Positions 62,271-64,000 of a stretch of 64,000 nucleotides of DNA are shown here, one piece after another; position 1 is the first letter of the stretch; each line of letters starts with the position of its first letter. The notes under the pieces are model-generated. The model was not told the DNA's origin and made no database searches. It saw only the letters and a list, made by a program, of their open reading frames with translations. This stretch comes from Strongylocentrotus purpuratus (taxonomy: Eukaryota > Echinodermata > Echinoidea > Camarodonta > Strongylocentrotidae). The position numbers and the translations under genes were made by a program. The stretch is from NCBI RefSeq assembly GCF_000002235.5, contig NW_022145609.1:32527301-32591300 (forward strand), read 5' to 3'.

Positions 62271-63320
62271 GGCTCGTTGGTGTTTTCTGTTTTATTAACG
62301 CGATGAAACCCTCCCTCTCTCTTTCTCTCTATCCTTGCAGCTTAATTTCGATTTACGTCAGAGACGAGCAATTGCAAATGGCTTTGTAAATACTTTCTAG
62401 GGCATAGAAATAAAATATTCATCTTTGTCTTCGAAAAAGAAAGGGGGAAAAAACGGCGTCGTAATGCAAATGACTTTGTTTGGCATGCATTGTTTATACC
62501 AATCTACCCGTCGTTTCATCACATAATTCTGGAATGTGTTTTCCTCGGAAATTCGTTATCTTAAAGCTTTTATTCCATGTTTCTTGTATAAAGTACAAAG
62601 AAATTGTTAAGAGTGGAAAATCGATGTCTGTAAAATTACATTTCCAGAACGGATTAGGGAAACGAAGGGTCTGTATCTTTTGAGAAAGGCGTGTTTTTTT
62701 TTTGTTTAGTGCTGATATTCTATATTTTGGGGAGATTCCACATACCGCGGGAAACAAATTTACAAATTGCTCCTACATTTTAATTCCCAAATATCGGGAT
62801 AAAGTCACACCATCCCTCTTCTAGAAGGCCCCCTTCCCCTCCTTCTGCTCATCATAATGAAATAGGCAGCGACATCAACATGTAAACGTATCATTTTTCA
62901 TTAAAAAATTAAACGAAAAATTAATACTTAATGAAAAAATTCCCATGAAATTTAAATCGTAACATACATTCATCTAAAATCTAAAGATCTCAATGAAATG
63001 CAAAAAAAGTTTGCCATTAAATAGAAATCAATCGAAATCTTTTTAAAACATTTATAAGACAATTTACAGTGACAATTAAAGATAATGGTTAGGACCTCCA
63101 GAAAACAGAATTCTGCTTGTAATTCTCCCTGACAGAAAGAACAAAGTCAATGAATATAAATGATCAAAAACAAAAGACTTGTATAATACAAGCACGCACA
63201 TAAAGACCAACACACACATTCATAAAGAAGGCATCAAAGAAAGAATAGAAAGGAGAGAAAAATAGGGGGGGGGTAGGAAATAAAAGATTTAAAAGTATAT
63301 AGAATAAAAAAGAATGATGA
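62271..63320. other. No gene seen
   Basis: AT-rich sequence with a short G run near 63266. There is no domain in any open frame. Confidence 0.4.
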
Positions 63321-63408
63321 AGCCAGGGTACTAATCGGGAGCGCCAGGAGTGTCAAGTCTGACAGATATCAGCACTATACAAGATCTCAATATTTGTATT
63401 ATTATTAG
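63321..63408 (+). mobile_element. 3' half of the same SINE family
   Basis: The segment starting agccagggtactaatcggga and ending in (ATT)n closely matches the 3' portion of the SINE at 35642-35737. The tRNA head is missing, so this is a 5'-truncated copy. Confidence 0.75.
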
Positions 63409-63730
63409 TAAAGACAAGTACCTACTCTTCCACGAATATTATTCTTTGAAAAATAGTTTTTTTGGTAAATCGATATAATTCAAGTAATAGAACTGGATCT
63501 AAGGCCATGATTCAATGGATCATACTTTTATGTAATATCTAAAGTCACAACACTATAATTATATACGCCTTCGTAAACTACATGACTACTATACCGCTAC
63601 ACCTCGCAAAATATGTTTTTCAATAAGTTCGACAGTGAGCAGGATCGGAATATTTGGTGTCTCAAGCAAATCACAGATTTGGAGTCCATGGATCTTTTTT
63701 ACGTCTGTACCAATCGAATATACGGCATTG

Positions 63731-63738
63731 TGACGTCA
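63731..63738. promoter_or_regulatory. Palindromic CRE tgacgtca
   Basis: A perfect 8-nt CREB/ATF site about 25 nt downstream of ccaat. No neighbouring gene is visible, so any role is unproven. Confidence 0.25.
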
Positions 63739-64000
63739 TAACACCGTAGGTAATAGACCAGTTCACGGTTAGCACCTTACTGCAATGACCCCGAATATCC
63801 ACAGATCTTCAAAAACATGAAGAGGTCCCACTTTATACATTTTGAAATAATCACTCCTATAGCGATGGGGGTGCTTTTATAAATAGCCTTTGTTCCCCCT
63901 TTTCAAAGAATACTTTCACCTGTGTACCATGGAGTGCACTAAATGTGCATGAATGAATAATGTTACATAACATTCATGAGCACGTATCCAGTATTTCGTC

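Overview
The window is animal nuclear DNA, most likely from a marine deuterostome and probably a sea urchin. The reasons are split genes with GT/AG introns, very low coding density, long CT/GA, poly-C/poly-G and GAT/ATT microsatellites, tRNA-headed SINEs, LINE 3' ends with short tandem tails, many small inverted-repeat elements (MITEs), and frequent acatgta words. The species is an inference from style, not from a diagnostic gene. Nothing prokaryotic or viral was recognised.

Two genes can be supported, and both are cytosolic-type thioredoxins. The first lies on the + strand. Its last three coding exons (6122-6181, 7427-7492, 8763-8828) match human TXN exons 3-5 in length (60, 66 and about 63 nt) and in intron phase (all 0). 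The exons carrying the N-terminus and the WCGPC active site were not found, so everything left of 6122 is probably intron or lies beyond the edge. The second lies on the - strand, with exons at 22414-22518 (complete WCGPC), 21212-21280, 19967-20032 and 19133-19195. Only the short first exon is missing. The genes face each other tail to tail, about 10.3 kb apart, with the same intron positions, so they look like an inverted duplication that has since diverged. The - strand copy has Tyr where the buried Asp26 of thioredoxins normally sits, a three-residue insertion and extra cysteines.

Layout. 1-6121: intron-like DNA with a decayed LINE reverse-transcriptase fragment, two copies of a TA-flanked fold-back MITE, a second MITE, a 106-bp-arm hairpin, a 70-bp minisatellite and a TTAA-flanked MITE. 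6122-8828: thioredoxin exons with introns full of MITEs, one nested in another. 8829-19132: 3' UTR, then a TTAA MITE, a minisatellite grown from a MITE end, a 550-bp purine tract and a 1.2-kb MITE holding its own minisatellite. 19133-22518: second thioredoxin gene. 22519-29200: LINE and SINE debris and a MITE-like element holding a broken C2H2 zinc finger. 29200-64000: no confident gene. This part holds simple repeats, SINEs, MITEs, a G-rich minisatellite (53.9-54.6 kb), a 106-bp duplication inside GAT repeats, and a few CpG-richer islets with CRE, X-box or CTCF-like motifs that may be regulatory. One possible orphan exon lies at 30963-31025 (-).

No new multi-gene system is evident. The best leads are the diverged tail-to-tail thioredoxin pair, the recurring TTAA-flanked MITE families, the captured zinc finger, and the long hairpins.
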